NCBI GenBank assembly: GCA_963599255.1 | Contig: CAVBWS010000003.1 | Coordinates: 11,368-75,367 of the forward strand | Direction: 5' to 3' | Source of the DNA: RGIG5612 sp963599255 | GTDB lineage: Bacteria; Bacillota; Clostridia; Lachnospirales; Lachnospiraceae | DNA length: 64,000 bases | Shown: positions 9,622 through 18,582 of the stretch, in pieces | How positions within the stretch are numbered: position 1 is the first letter of the stretch | Layout: the number at the start of each line of letters is the position of its first letter | Translations under genes and position numbers: made by a program | Notes under the pieces: generated by a model | The model's input: the letters and a program-made list of their open reading frames with translations, nothing else | Told to the model about the DNA's origin: nothing | Databases searched by the model: none

Positions 9622-9826
9622 AAATTATCACTCCTTTTATATAAAAATCCTGACGCCGTTCAGAACTTCCATGTGCAATATATTCTCTCGTAATCCTTCT
9701 TTTATACGGTTGTTCTGCATCGGCAATTCGATTGTCTCATCGGGTTCTGTGCCAATTGACCCAACTGACATTCCCACAGCGTGCTACAGATCATCAAAAT
9801 GCTCCGTCTCGTGGTCACCATAGACT

Positions 9827-9854
9827 ATTATATTCCATAAAAGTGTAATGTCAA
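9827..9854 (-). promoter_or_regulatory. Promoter of htpG
   Basis: On the minus strand TTGACA (9854-9849), a 16-base spacer and TATAAT (9832-9827). Transcription would start near 9820, leaving a leader of about 200 bases before the htpG start. The leader holds no recognisable riboswitch. Confidence 0.75.
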
Positions 9855-9861
9855 CAAAAAT

Positions 9862-9888
9862 TTAGCACTCATTGCTAGTGAGTGCTAA
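9862..9888. promoter_or_regulatory. CIRCE operator (HrcA binding site)
   Basis: A perfect TTAGCACTC, 9 bases, GAGTGCTAA inverted repeat. It sits 7 bases upstream of the htpG -35 box and 14 bases past the end of the DUF5721-like gene. HrcA binding here would repress htpG outside heat stress. Confidence 0.93.
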
Positions 9889-9902
9889 CATAATCTGTTT
9901 TA

Positions 9903-10385
9903 TTATTTTATCTTGCAGATCACAGCAGTCATGTATTCATCCCACTGCTGTTCCAGACTCTTATCTAAAGAAAAGGTCTTAAGTGATGCCCCCATCGTGC
10001 AGTTCATCTTGCCCTCTTGAAAATTCACATTGAGATACAACCCGGCAACATTATTTTTATCTATATTTAGCTGGGCCCTCTTAAGAAATGCATCCACTAT
10101 GTATGAGGGCATTTTGAAGATTATCTTGAATTTCTGCGGAACTTTTTTGCCCTTGATGATATCGTAACAAATGGGCTTAACCTTCTTCCACATTACAATG
10201 CCTTCAGCATATTCCGGCAGCTGCATACCCTCATCCCCTACGAATTCCTTATTGATATGACCATCAATAGTAAATGTGGCGGCAGTATATATGACCGCCT
10301 CAACAGCCAGAAAGTTGTCGAAGAACTCTCCGACAAACAATCTGCTTGTAAATTCTCTTATATTCTCTATCTCAATCAGTCTCAT
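9903..10385 (-). CDS. DUF5721-like conserved protein
   Basis: 160 residues, soluble, with no signal or membrane segment. The pattern FTIDGHINKEF, the W-K-x2-KPICYDIIKGKK segment, VAGLYLNVNF, and the C-terminal TFSLDKSLEQQWDEYM agree with what I recall of the DUF5721 family, which is common in Lachnospiraceae and has no known function. The match is from memory, not from a search. No good ribosome site is visible before the ATG at 10385. It is followed by the htpG control region. Confidence 0.75.
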   Translation of the reverse strand: MRLIEIENIREFTSRLFVGEFFDNFLAVEAVIYTAATFTIDGHINKEFVGDEGMQLPEYAEGIVMWKKVKPICYDIIKGKKVPQKFKIIFKMPSYIVDAFLKRAQLNIDKNNVAGLYLNVNFQEGKMNCTMGASLKTFSLDKSLEQQWDEYMTAVICKIK

Positions 10386-10726
10386 TTTGTTTCTTTAAAT
10401 ATATTTATAAAATCCTTACTGTTCTATTAATTTCACAGACGCAACAAATTCATTGAATCCGCACATTCATTGACTTTATGTTATTTTTCATCATGTTTCG
10501 CTATATTGTCAAGTCCAAACTTGATTCGCAAAAAAATAAAATTCACTTGATCTCGGGCATTGCAAAATCAAGCTACTGCGAAACAATCTGGGCATTCTTG
10601 GCATATCAGCTTATTTTTGCCGTATTTTTAGTCAATTCGCTCATATCATTTTTAATCGCATTATTGTAGTATGTGTAATCATCGGAGGCGTAATACGCTA
10701 TCCAAAACGCACGAGGAGGTGTTGAA
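10386..10726. other. 341-base divergent gap, no recognised element
   Basis: AT-rich DNA between the DUF5721-like gene and the SH3 protein gene. I see no unambiguous promoter pair, no riboswitch and no copy of the window's repeat families. A short reading frame at 10478-10669 has no ribosome site and is unlikely to be a gene. GAGGAGGTG just before 10727 is the ribosome site of the SH3 gene. Confidence 0.5.
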
Positions 10727-12109
10727 ATGAAAAAGACACGTATTACTATTTTTGCAATTATTCTGTGCCTTACAATGTGCTTATTCCAGACAATATCATT
10801 TGCTGCAAGCACTCCGTATACCGTTACAGTATATGATACGGACGGCGAAGGCCTGGCTCTTCGGAAGTCATATGATTCAACTACCGAAAGGCTGTGCACT
10901 GTCCCTGACGGAGCCGCTCTGACAATAGCTCAGATTTCATATAGCGGATGGGGATATACCGAATATAATGGTTATGACGGATGGGTGGATCTTGAATGGA
11001 CCAAAGTCTCCGGCAGCTGCAGCGCTGACCAGCCGTCATCAGGATATACTGCGCCTATATATTACACAGTATATGGTACAGAGGGGGAAGGACTTGAGCT
11101 CAGAGTCAGCCCTACTATCAGTTCAAGCACTTACGGAGCCATTCCTGACGGTACTGTTGTAGTCGTAAATGCAATTTCGGGTGACTGGGCTTATACATCA
11201 TACAATGGCAACAGCGGATGGGCTAACCTGGAACATCTTACTACCACAGCATTTGCAGCATCTATATATGGTACGGCAAATGAAGGACTGGCCCTTAAGG
11301 CTTCTGCCGACATCAACTCTCAGAGATATTTATATATTCCTGAAGGCACAAATGTTACCATCGATTACACAACTACTACAGGATGGGGATATACCTCATA
11401 CGGCGGATATTCGGGATGGATTTCTCTGCAATATGTCAAGGTATCAGGAAATTATCTGGCAGATAAGCCTGACTCAGGCTATATCACTCCTTCATTCTAT
11501 ATTGTATTAAATACTGACAATGAAGGACTGGAATTAAGAACCAAGCCATCTATCAGCTCATGCACCTTCGGATACATTCCTACCGGGACCTCCGTTCTGG
11601 CAGAGGCTATATATGGAGACTGGGCTTACGTATCCTATAATGGACACAAGGGATGGGCCAATACCACATATCTTGCACCGACTGCTGCCAGTGTAACCGT
11701 ATATGATACTGACGGCGAAGGACTCGCCCTTAAGGCTTCCGCTGACGGCTCTTCTCAGAGATATTGCTTAATACCGGAAGGAACTCAACTGAATATCAGC
11801 AAGATCTCAAATGGCTGGGGATACACATCATATAACAATCAATCCGGCTGGGTTTCAGTGAGATACACAAGGATTCGCTACTATGCTGAGCCTGTCGCTC
11901 CTACCTATGGCTTTATCACAGCTAAAACTTATACCGTTGTTAATGCTTCTGACGGACTGGAGCTCAGGGCTTCATCTGACGGCGAAAATATCTCTTATGT
12001 AACGGTGCCAAACGGAACTGCTCTCACTGTTACTGCCATTGAAAATAACTGGGGTTATACCTCATATAACGGATATTACGGATGGGTGCTGATGACCTAT
12101 CTGCAGTAA
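10727..12109 (+). CDS. Secreted protein of six bacterial SH3 repeats
   Basis: 460 residues: a signal peptide ending near FAA (about residue 26), then six SH3b-like units of 65-75 residues. Each opens with a YDTDGEGLALR-type segment and closes with WGYTSYNGYSGWV or a close variant. No catalytic domain is attached. Such repeats usually bind cell-wall peptidoglycan or other surface ligands. Units 1, 3 and 5 are more alike (EGLALK/R) than units 2, 4 and 6 (GLELR), suggesting duplication of a two-unit block. GAGGAGGTGTTGAA precedes the start. A strong promoter for the SCIFF gene follows 20 bases after its stop. Confidence 0.87.
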   Translation: MKKTRITIFAIILCLTMCLFQTISFAASTPYTVTVYDTDGEGLALRKSYDSTTERLCTVPDGAALTIAQISYSGWGYTEYNGYDGWVDLEWTKVSGSCSADQPSSGYTAPIYYTVYGTEGEGLELRVSPTISSSTYGAIPDGTVVVVNAISGDWAYTSYNGNSGWANLEHLTTTAFAASIYGTANEGLALKASADINSQRYLYIPEGTNVTIDYTTTTGWGYTSYGGYSGWISLQYVKVSGNYLADKPDSGYITPSFYIVLNTDNEGLELRTKPSISSCTFGYIPTGTSVLAEAIYGDWAYVSYNGHKGWANTTYLAPTAASVTVYDTDGEGLALKASADGSSQRYCLIPEGTQLNISKISNGWGYTSYNNQSGWVSVRYTRIRYYAEPVAPTYGFITAKTYTVVNASDGLELRASSDGENISYVTVPNGTALTVTAIENNWGYTSYNGYYGWVLMTYLQ

Positions 12110-12129
12110 GCAGGCAAGTCGGGGCTTCC

Positions 12130-12158
12130 TTGACATTGCTCCATCAGCGTGTTATATT
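12130..12158 (+). promoter_or_regulatory. Strong sigma-A-type promoter of the SCIFF gene
   Basis: Perfect TTGACA (12130-12135), a 17-base spacer and TATATT (12153-12158). Transcription would start near 12165, giving a 45-base leader. This agrees with the precursor peptide being made in excess. Confidence 0.8.
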
Positions 12159-12210
12159 TTTTTAGATTTTGATTGTAATAATACTTAAGATTGATTTGGA
12201 GATTATCATT

Positions 12211-12360
12211 ATGGAAAGAATTCATACTCTTGAAACTCGTAACCTTTGTGACAGTGCTAAGAATGGCGGATGCGGCGAGTGCCAGACATCATGCCAGTCA
12301 GCATGCAAGACAAGCTGCGGTATCGCTAATCAGCAGTGCGAAAACAAGAACGAGAAATAA
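12211..12360 (+). CDS. scfA: SCIFF ribosomal natural-product precursor peptide
   Basis: 49 residues from the ATG at 12211, which has GGAG 8 bases upstream. An earlier in-frame start would add a hydrophobic stretch absent from the family. The leader ERIHTLETRNL and the core CGECQTSCQSACKTSC are the hallmark of SCIFF (six cysteines in forty-five). The six family cysteines are at 21, 24, 28, 32, 36 and 43, and an extra Cys13 makes seven here. The maturase encoded next forms Cys-to-Thr-type thioether (sactipeptide-like) links. The biological role of SCIFF is unknown although it is almost universal in Clostridia. Confidence 0.95.
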   Translation: MERIHTLETRNLCDSAKNGGCGECQTSCQSACKTSCGIANQQCENKNEK

Positions 12361-12377
12361 TTTAAAGGTTATTGAAG

Positions 12378-12405
12378 GAGCCGCCTTGAAACAGGCGGCT
12401 CTTTT
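12378..12405 (+). terminator. Attenuating terminator between SCIFF peptide and maturase
   Basis: A 9-bp perfect stem GAGCCGCCT / AGGCGGCTC with a 6-base loop, followed by TTTTG. The short U-run suggests partial read-through, which would give more peptide mRNA than maturase mRNA. Confidence 0.75.
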
Positions 12406-12436
12406 GCGTTGGATAGATTTTTAAAGAGAGGTTATT

Positions 12437-13819
12437 ATGCTGCACCAGTACAAATCAGGCGGGATGAATATTGTTTTGGACACATGCTCAGGCTCTGTCC
12501 ATGTTGTAGACGAGGTTGCTTACGACATTATTTCTATGTATAAAGATCATAGTGAAGCTGAAATTGTATCAGCCATCATGAGCAAATATCCTGACAGAGA
12601 TGACGTTACAGAAGAAGACATTCACATTTGCATTGAAGATATTAAGGCTCTGGAAAGCAGTGGCCAGCTCTTCACGCCTGACACTTATGAGCCTATGGCT
12701 CAGACATTTAAGGAACGAAGCGGCAACGTAATTAAGGCTCTGTGTCTTCACATCGCCCATACCTGCAACCTTAACTGTTCATACTGTTTTGCCAGTCAGG
12801 GCAAATACAACGGCGAGCGTGCTGTAATGAGCTTCGAAGTCGGTAAGCAGGCCCTCGATTTTCTTATTGCCAATTCCGGTACCCGTCATAACCTGGAGGT
12901 AGACTTCTTCGGAGGCGAGCCATTAATGAACTGGCAGGTTGTTAAGGATCTGGTACTCTACGCCCGCAGCATTGAGAAGCAACATAATAAAAACTTCCGC
13001 TTTACTCTTACCACTAACGGAATTCTCATCGACGACGATGTTATCGACTTCTGTAACAAAGAGATGAGCAACGTTGTATTAAGCCTGGACGGACGCAAGG
13101 AGGTTCATGACAGATACCGTGTCGATTATGCAGGAAACGGCAGTTGGGAGAAGGTTGTCCCTAAATTCCAGAAACTCGTTGCAGCCAGAGGCGGTAAGAA
13201 TTATTACATGAGAGGAACCTTCACTCATGCCAATCCTGATTTTCTTAACGACATTAAATGCATGCTAGACCTGGGATTTACGGAGCTCAGTATGGAGCCT
13301 GTTGTCTGTCCTAAGGATGACCCTGAGGCGCTTACTCCTGAAGATATTGAGATCATCAAGGATCAATATGATCAGCTGGCCGAACTTATGAGACAGAGAC
13401 GCAAGGAAGGACATCCGTTTACCTTCTATCACTACATGATAGACCTTAAGGGCGGTCCATGCATCTATAAACGAATCTCCGGCTGCGGTTCAGGAACCGA
13501 ATACATGGCAGTTACTCCGTGGGGGGATCTGTACCCATGTCATCAGTTCGTAGGAGATGAATCCTATAAGTTAGGCGATATCTGGAATGGTGTCTCTAAT
13601 CACGAGCGTCAGGAAGAATTCAGATCATGTAATGTATACGCCCGTCCTGAATGTGCCGACTGCTGGGCTAAACTGTGGTGCTCCGGCGGCTGTGCAGCCA
13701 ATGCCCTTCACGCCTCAGGTTCCATCCGTGGTATATATGAAGCAGGCTGCGAATTATTCCGAAAACGTATTGAGTGCGCTATCATGCTGCAGGCCGAACA
13801 GCAGATGGAGAACAACTAG
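12437..13819 (+). CDS. scfB: SCIFF thioether maturase, radical SAM/SPASM
   Basis: 460 residues, the family's usual length. An N-terminal peptide-recognition (RRE-like) region at about 1-95 is followed by the radical SAM motif C110-x3-C114-x2-C117 (CNLNCSYC), FFGGEP, and a SPASM-type C-terminal region with several Cys residues (GCGSGTEY, YPCHQF, CADCWAKLWCSGGCAAN) for auxiliary 4Fe-4S clusters. It installs thioether crosslinks in the SCIFF peptide. GAGAGG lies 6 bases before the ATG. It is read from the scfA promoter through the attenuator. Confidence 0.96.
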   Translation: MLHQYKSGGMNIVLDTCSGSVHVVDEVAYDIISMYKDHSEAEIVSAIMSKYPDRDDVTEEDIHICIEDIKALESSGQLFTPDTYEPMAQTFKERSGNVIKALCLHIAHTCNLNCSYCFASQGKYNGERAVMSFEVGKQALDFLIANSGTRHNLEVDFFGGEPLMNWQVVKDLVLYARSIEKQHNKNFRFTLTTNGILIDDDVIDFCNKEMSNVVLSLDGRKEVHDRYRVDYAGNGSWEKVVPKFQKLVAARGGKNYYMRGTFTHANPDFLNDIKCMLDLGFTELSMEPVVCPKDDPEALTPEDIEIIKDQYDQLAELMRQRRKEGHPFTFYHYMIDLKGGPCIYKRISGCGSGTEYMAVTPWGDLYPCHQFVGDESYKLGDIWNGVSNHERQEEFRSCNVYARPECADCWAKLWCSGGCAANALHASGSIRGIYEAGCELFRKRIECAIMLQAEQQMENN

Positions 13820-13850
13820 ATCTCTTCACCGTTAATTATACTACTGCTTA

Positions 13851-13936
13851 CGCGCCGTGAACCTCGGCGTGCAGTCCCTGCTCGAAATCGCCTTCGCTAA
13901 TTGATTTCTCGCAGGGAACTGCGCCGTCCCGGCGCG
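13851..13936 (-). repeat. Dispersed palindromic element, copy R1
   Basis: An 86-base hairpin element with outer arms CGCGCCG / CGGCGCG. Read on the minus strand it follows the family layout: CGGGACGGCGCAG, a variable stem (TCCCTG / CAGGGA), an AGCGAAGGCG loop, then CTGCACGCCGAGG and TTCACGG. It lies between scfB and the decarboxylase gene and may also end scfB transcription. Confidence 0.85.
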
Positions 13937-13964
13937 TTAAACATCCAGCCACAATTTCAAAACT

Positions 13965-15521
13965 ATGATACATCAACAGTTTCCAACTCCTATATGCGAC
14001 TTCGTCCACCGCTATGCTCTATCCGGCACAGCGCGTTTTCATATGCCCGGGCATAAGGGCCTCTATCCCCATGATATCACTGAGATAGAGGGTGCTGATT
14101 CGCTGTATGAGGCTGCGGGAATTATTCGTGAAAGTGAAGGATACGCCGCAGAGCTGTTCGGGACTGCTGCCACATTTTATTCTACAGAGGGTTCGAGCCA
14201 ATGCATAAGGGCAATGCTTGCATTAGCGACATGCTTCAAACCATATGAAGGATTTAATCCGGAAAAATCCAATTTTAAGAACCGCTTTGCCTCAGAATGT
14301 TGTCATACTTCATCAAAACCCGTTATTCTGGCTGCAAGAAATGTCCACAGAGCATTTATAACTGCAGCGGCTCTACTGGATCTGGACATCAGGTGGTTAT
14401 ACCCTGAGGATTCATCCTATTCCCTGTGTTCATGTCAGATCACTGCAAAACAGGTACGGGATGCCATCAGCTCAATGGATGTTAAGCCTGCCGCCGTATA
14501 CATAACCTCTCCTGACTATCTAGGCAATATTGCGGATATTAAGGCTATCTCGCAGGTCGTTCACGAATACGGCATCATGCTGCTGGTTGATAATGCCCAT
14601 GGTGCGTATCTTCATTTTCTGAAGCAACCGATCCATCCGATAGATCTGGGTGCCGACATGTGCTGCGACTCAGCTCATAAGACGTTGCCTGCCCTCACCG
14701 GCTGTGCATATCTTCATATAAGCAAGGAGGCCCCATCGTCATGCATATCCAACGCGCGAAAGGCATTATCCATGTTCGGCTCTACCAGCCCATCTTACCT
14801 GCTGCTTCAATCGCTGGATAAGGTAAATGAATATCTATCGGGCGACTGGCCTCACAGATTATCCGAATGTATAGGTAAAATTGACAAATGCAAGAAATTC
14901 ATAACCGACTGCAGCTTCACTATTATGTCTGAGAATTCTCTAAACAATCATTACGCGGCAAATGATACAGCATTGTCAGATTCACGCAAATCAGATAATG
15001 CCATCATGAGCGGTTCTTGCTCATCAGATAATGATCATAATATTTTCGACAGTTATATCTGCGAACCATGCAAGATCACGATATATACTTCAAGGTCTGG
15101 AATAGACGGCAAAAAATTTGCCGATGAATTAAGAAAATATAAGATTGAATGTGAATATGCCGACCCGGATTTTGTAGTCCTTATGATTTCTCCGGATAAT
15201 AGTGATGATGATTTAAACAGATTATGTGAGGCCGTTCGAGAGATTGCAGCAGTATACAAGATCAACGCGGCTCAGAGTGACTATAACGACATCATCACCT
15301 TGCCTGCTCTCAGGCTAACTCAGGCCATGTCTATAAGAGAAGCATTTTTAAGCTGCTCCCGTGAAGTTCCTGTAGATGAGGCTGTGGGTATGATATGCGC
15401 CGATACTGCCATTACCTGCCCACCTGCGATCCCGATAGTCGTCTGCGGCGAGATCATCCCAGACTCCGCCCTGCCGATCTTCAGGCATTATAATATTGAT
15501 AGAATTTCAGTTATTAGTTAA
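13965..15521 (+). CDS. Orn/Lys/Arg decarboxylase-family PLP enzyme
   Basis: 518 residues of the fold-type I decarboxylase class close to B. subtilis YaaO/SpeA. The opening FHMPGHKG is the family signature, and DNAHGAY and DSAHKTLPALTG (PLP Lys in HKT) follow. The length matches the short Gram-positive forms without a receiver domain. A stretch rich in Ser, Asp and Asn at about residues 325-360 looks like a disordered insertion before the C-terminal domain. The reaction is probably decarboxylation of a basic amino acid for polyamine synthesis; the substrate cannot be read from sequence. The start has no visible ribosome site and lies 28 bases after palindrome R1. Confidence 0.85.
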   Translation: MIHQQFPTPICDFVHRYALSGTARFHMPGHKGLYPHDITEIEGADSLYEAAGIIRESEGYAAELFGTAATFYSTEGSSQCIRAMLALATCFKPYEGFNPEKSNFKNRFASECCHTSSKPVILAARNVHRAFITAAALLDLDIRWLYPEDSSYSLCSCQITAKQVRDAISSMDVKPAAVYITSPDYLGNIADIKAISQVVHEYGIMLLVDNAHGAYLHFLKQPIHPIDLGADMCCDSAHKTLPALTGCAYLHISKEAPSSCISNARKALSMFGSTSPSYLLLQSLDKVNEYLSGDWPHRLSECIGKIDKCKKFITDCSFTIMSENSLNNHYAANDTALSDSRKSDNAIMSGSCSSDNDHNIFDSYICEPCKITIYTSRSGIDGKKFADELRKYKIECEYADPDFVVLMISPDNSDDDLNRLCEAVREIAAVYKINAAQSDYNDIITLPALRLTQAMSIREAFLSCSREVPVDEAVGMICADTAITCPPAIPIVVCGEIIPDSALPIFRHYNIDRISVIS

Positions 15522-15608
15522 CGGAGGTTCTTCCTTGCCGTATTTTCTTATTATCACGATATTTAACATAATTTTACATTACAGGCACGATCGTCTGCTT
15601 TTCAGCTG

Positions 15609-15646
15609 AAAAAGCTGCCTCATCGCAACAGATGTGGCAGCTTTTT
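15609..15646. terminator. Bidirectional terminator
   Basis: AAAAAGCTGCC and GGCAGCTTTTT flank a 16-base loop. It works in both directions, between the convergent decarboxylase and permease genes. Confidence 0.85.
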
Positions 15647-15675
15647 GAAAATTCATTAAATCAAATTCAGGTTTA

Positions 15676-17010
15676 TTATTTCTTATCTCTTTTTCTGAGG
15701 ATCAGGTTAACGATAATACCAAGGATCAGCGCAACTGCGATTTCTGTAAGCTTAACCTCTCCAATCTTAAGTGCCATACCGCCGATACCTGCGATAAAGA
15801 TAACTGATGCTGTAAACAGATTGCTGTTATCATTAAGATCAACCGGCTGCAGCATCTTAAGGCCTGATACGGCGATGAATCCGTACAGTGTGATGCATAC
15901 GCCGCCCATTACACAGCTAGGGATAGTTGACAGGAATGTAACAAATGGTCCTACGAATGATGCAACAATAGCCATAATGGCAGTTGCGAAGATTGTAACT
16001 ACAGATGCGTTGCCTGTGATGGCTACGCAGCCTACTGATTCACCGTATGTTGTATTAGGGCATCCGCCGAAGATAGCGCCTACGAATGATCCGACACCGT
16101 CGCCCAGAAGTGTTCTGTGAAGGCCTGGATTTTCAAGAAGCTCTCTTCCGATTACGCTTGAGAGGTTCTTATGATCTGCCAGGTGTTCTGCAAATACTAC
16201 AAATGCAACCGGTACATATGCAACAGCAATAGTTGCAATATATGTTCCACTCAGTTCATCAAATCCCTTTACTGCAGTAAGGAATGTAAAATCCGGAACC
16301 CACTGCATATTAGAAAATGCAGAAAAATCCACCACCTGAAGAGCTTCGTTTCCCGAAGCATTGCCTATCAGTGTGAAAATAACTGCCAGGATATATCCGG
16401 CACAGATTCCGATAATAAACGGGATCAGCTTCATGAGCTTCTTACCGAATACTGAGCAAAGGCATACAACTACCAGGGTTACGAAAGCACAAATGAGGCT
16501 TACCCAACCATTTGCATTCATAACATATGCACCTGATTCATTAGATGCTCCGCCCAATGCATCTGATACAGCGTTGCCTGCCAATGACAGACCGATGATA
16601 GCAACTGTAGGTCCTATAACTACAGGAGGCATAAGATAATCAATCCACTTTACTCCTGCACATTTGACAGCAATTGCAATGATAACATAAACCAATCCTG
16701 CCATAGCAGCACCGATTATAAGTCCCAGATATCCCAGTGCCATGCTGGCTGCTCCGCCAAATGCTGCGGACATTGAACCGATAAATGCAAATGAAGAACC
16801 AAGGAATACAGGGCTCTTGAATTTTGTAAAGAGCAGATAAGTAATGGTACCTACTCCGGCTCCGAACAGTGCTGCACTCTGGCTCATGCCATTTCCTACA
16901 ACAGACGGTACTGCAATAGTTGCTGCAAGAATTGCCAGCAGCTGCTGAAGAGCAAATAACAGCACCTTGCCAAATGACGGCCTGTCCTCAACATCGTAAA
17001 TTAGCTTCAT
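15676..17010 (-). CDS. Uracil/xanthine permease (NCS2 family)
   Basis: 444 residues from the ATG at 17010, which has GGAGGG 7 bases upstream and fits the family N-terminus. About 14 membrane segments are present. NCS2 features include the AATIAVPSVVG start of helix 1, CPNTTYGESVGCVAITG (substrate-binding helix 10 region) and GVCITLYGFIAVSGLK. It imports uracil, or possibly a purine base, by proton symport. UraA-like rather than xanthine-type is favoured by the sequence near NTTYGE, but not firmly. The upp gene at 59 kb would use imported uracil. Confidence 0.88.
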   Translation of the reverse strand: MKLIYDVEDRPSFGKVLLFALQQLLAILAATIAVPSVVGNGMSQSAALFGAGVGTITYLLFTKFKSPVFLGSSFAFIGSMSAAFGGAASMALGYLGLIIGAAMAGLVYVIIAIAVKCAGVKWIDYLMPPVVIGPTVAIIGLSLAGNAVSDALGGASNESGAYVMNANGWVSLICAFVTLVVVCLCSVFGKKLMKLIPFIIGICAGYILAVIFTLIGNASGNEALQVVDFSAFSNMQWVPDFTFLTAVKGFDELSGTYIATIAVAYVPVAFVVFAEHLADHKNLSSVIGRELLENPGLHRTLLGDGVGSFVGAIFGGCPNTTYGESVGCVAITGNASVVTIFATAIMAIVASFVGPFVTFLSTIPSCVMGGVCITLYGFIAVSGLKMLQPVDLNDNSNLFTASVIFIAGIGGMALKIGEVKLTEIAVALILGIIVNLILRKRDKK

Positions 17011-17103
17011 AAATAATTCCCTCCTATACGTTTTATACACAAAACCTTGCCTATTCTAACCCCACAACTGTATGTTGTAAACAAAACATTTCTAAACTTT
17101 TTA

Positions 17104-18582
17104 TTACAATGTATCCTCCAGCATCTGAAGAGCATTTTCTGTTATATCTCTGTCGAATCCATATGACTGCATAAGCTTTATTGCATTATGGGTCATGGCA
17201 GGACCCTTCTTAAGCTTGTAATCGAAATTCACATCATTGCCATTTACATATTCCTCGAAATGATAATTGTCCATGCAGTCAGAAAGCAGTGATGTAAGCT
17301 CAATGTCATGGGTTGCCGCCAGGCATAACGCATTTCTGCCGGACAGATTTCTTAAAATCTGACTTGATGCAGCAATTCGCTCCTTAGTATTAGTGCCTCT
17401 TAATACTTCATCAATAAAGCACATAACAGGCACAGCCACTTCGCTGTCATCCACCGCATCTAATATTCTCTTGAGTGATTTGATCTCTACTATGAAATAG
17501 CTCTCATTTCCCAGTATATTATCTGTAAGAGCCATTGAAGACATAACATTATAGAAACGTGTATGAAATTCGTCTGCAAGACAGGTATATATAGTTTGCG
17601 CAAATATCTGATTGATCGCAAGCTGCTTCAGAAATGTCGATTTGCCGGAGGCATTTGAGCCGGTAAGAAGCACTGACCTGCTGAAATTTATATCATTTTT
17701 AACTATCGTAATCGTCAGCGGATGATACATGCCCCGGGCTGATACTTCCTTTTCACACTGGTCAAATGAAGGTTCACACCAGCCGTCAACATTCTCTCTG
17801 TAGTCGGAGATACATATATCTGCCTCAAGTTCTCCCAATGTGCAGAACAGCTCATCAATTACAGCTGTCTTGGTCTCTGCAGTTTTGCGCATGCTGTTGA
17901 ATCTTATTATATCAACATGGAACAGCATCCTGACATAATCCATCAGCACATCCACCAGTGATCCTGAGACACTGTTGGTAAGAAGCCATGACCCCCTCTT
18001 TATAGCTGCCAGCTGCTTAACGTCCTCGCTGAGCTTTTTAACCAGGTCATATACTTCACTGTCTGCAGGTATATTCAGCCTGCAGATCTTAGACGCTGTC
18101 TGCAGCATCTTAACTATATATTTAAAGCACATGAAGTATCCTTCTATCTGTGCTTTAAATTTAAAATATGTAGATATATTAACTGCAAACATTACAACAA
18201 CTGCCAATACACCTACAACCGGGCTTACGAATATAAGAGCAATCGCCGCCAGCAGAAGTATTATAAAAAGATAGTGTATCGCATTTCCCGCCGGCTTTAT
18301 CTCATTAAATCTGAAGATATAATCATATAGAGATATCTTCTTGGTCTTGCCCAGTTCCTTGAAACACTTCTGAAGTTTCGCTTTTGTATCAGCATTTGAA
18401 CCGAGCCACTGAGCCCTGGCGGAACGTTTTTTCAGAACCTCCTGATCGCAGGTCGTTGTTCTTAAGATTTTTTTCAGATATTCCTGTCCCACTGAGGACT
18501 CGGCAGAATTTATCTTTTCATAAACCTGCTCCATTGACAGATCATTCCAGGTAATATCATCAATATAATTATTCTTCTGCAT
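17104..18582 (-). CDS. Membrane-associated MutS-like ATPase
   Basis: 492 residues from the ATG at 18582, which has AAGGAAAG 7 bases upstream; it overlaps the end of plsY by 14 bases. The C-terminal third is the MutS ABC-type ATPase: Walker A LTGSNASGKST, Walker B VMCFIDEVLRGTN, and an AATHDIELT switch. The mismatch-reading and connector domains of MutS are absent. Two hydrophobic helices lie near residues 90-125 (LFIILLLAAIALIFV and VVGVLAVVVMFAV), so it is probably bound to the inner membrane. This is a MutS-related subfamily of unknown role and is unlikely to do classical mismatch repair. Confidence 0.82.
   Translation of the reverse strand: MQKNNYIDDITWNDLSMEQVYEKINSAESSVGQEYLKKILRTTTCDQEVLKKRSARAQWLGSNADTKAKLQKCFKELGKTKKISLYDYIFRFNEIKPAGNAIHYLFIILLLAAIALIFVSPVVGVLAVVVMFAVNISTYFKFKAQIEGYFMCFKYIVKMLQTASKICRLNIPADSEVYDLVKKLSEDVKQLAAIKRGSWLLTNSVSGSLVDVLMDYVRMLFHVDIIRFNSMRKTAETKTAVIDELFCTLGELEADICISDYRENVDGWCEPSFDQCEKEVSARGMYHPLTITIVKNDINFSRSVLLTGSNASGKSTFLKQLAINQIFAQTIYTCLADEFHTRFYNVMSSMALTDNILGNESYFIVEIKSLKRILDAVDDSEVAVPVMCFIDEVLRGTNTKERIAASSQILRNLSGRNALCLAATHDIELTSLLSDCMDNYHFEEYVNGNDVNFDYKLKKGPAMTHNAIKLMQSYGFDRDITENALQMLEDTL

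Noticed and set aside
9622..9826. Possible riboswitch in the htpG leader
   Set aside because: I could not match any known aptamer core and no clear terminator stem lies before the gene.
10478..10669. A 63-codon hydrophobic frame before the SH3 gene
   Set aside because: No ribosome site, AT-driven composition, and it does not extend a known gene.
17104..18582. Calling this gene mutS (mismatch repair)
   Set aside because: The mismatch-binding domain is missing and membrane helices are present.
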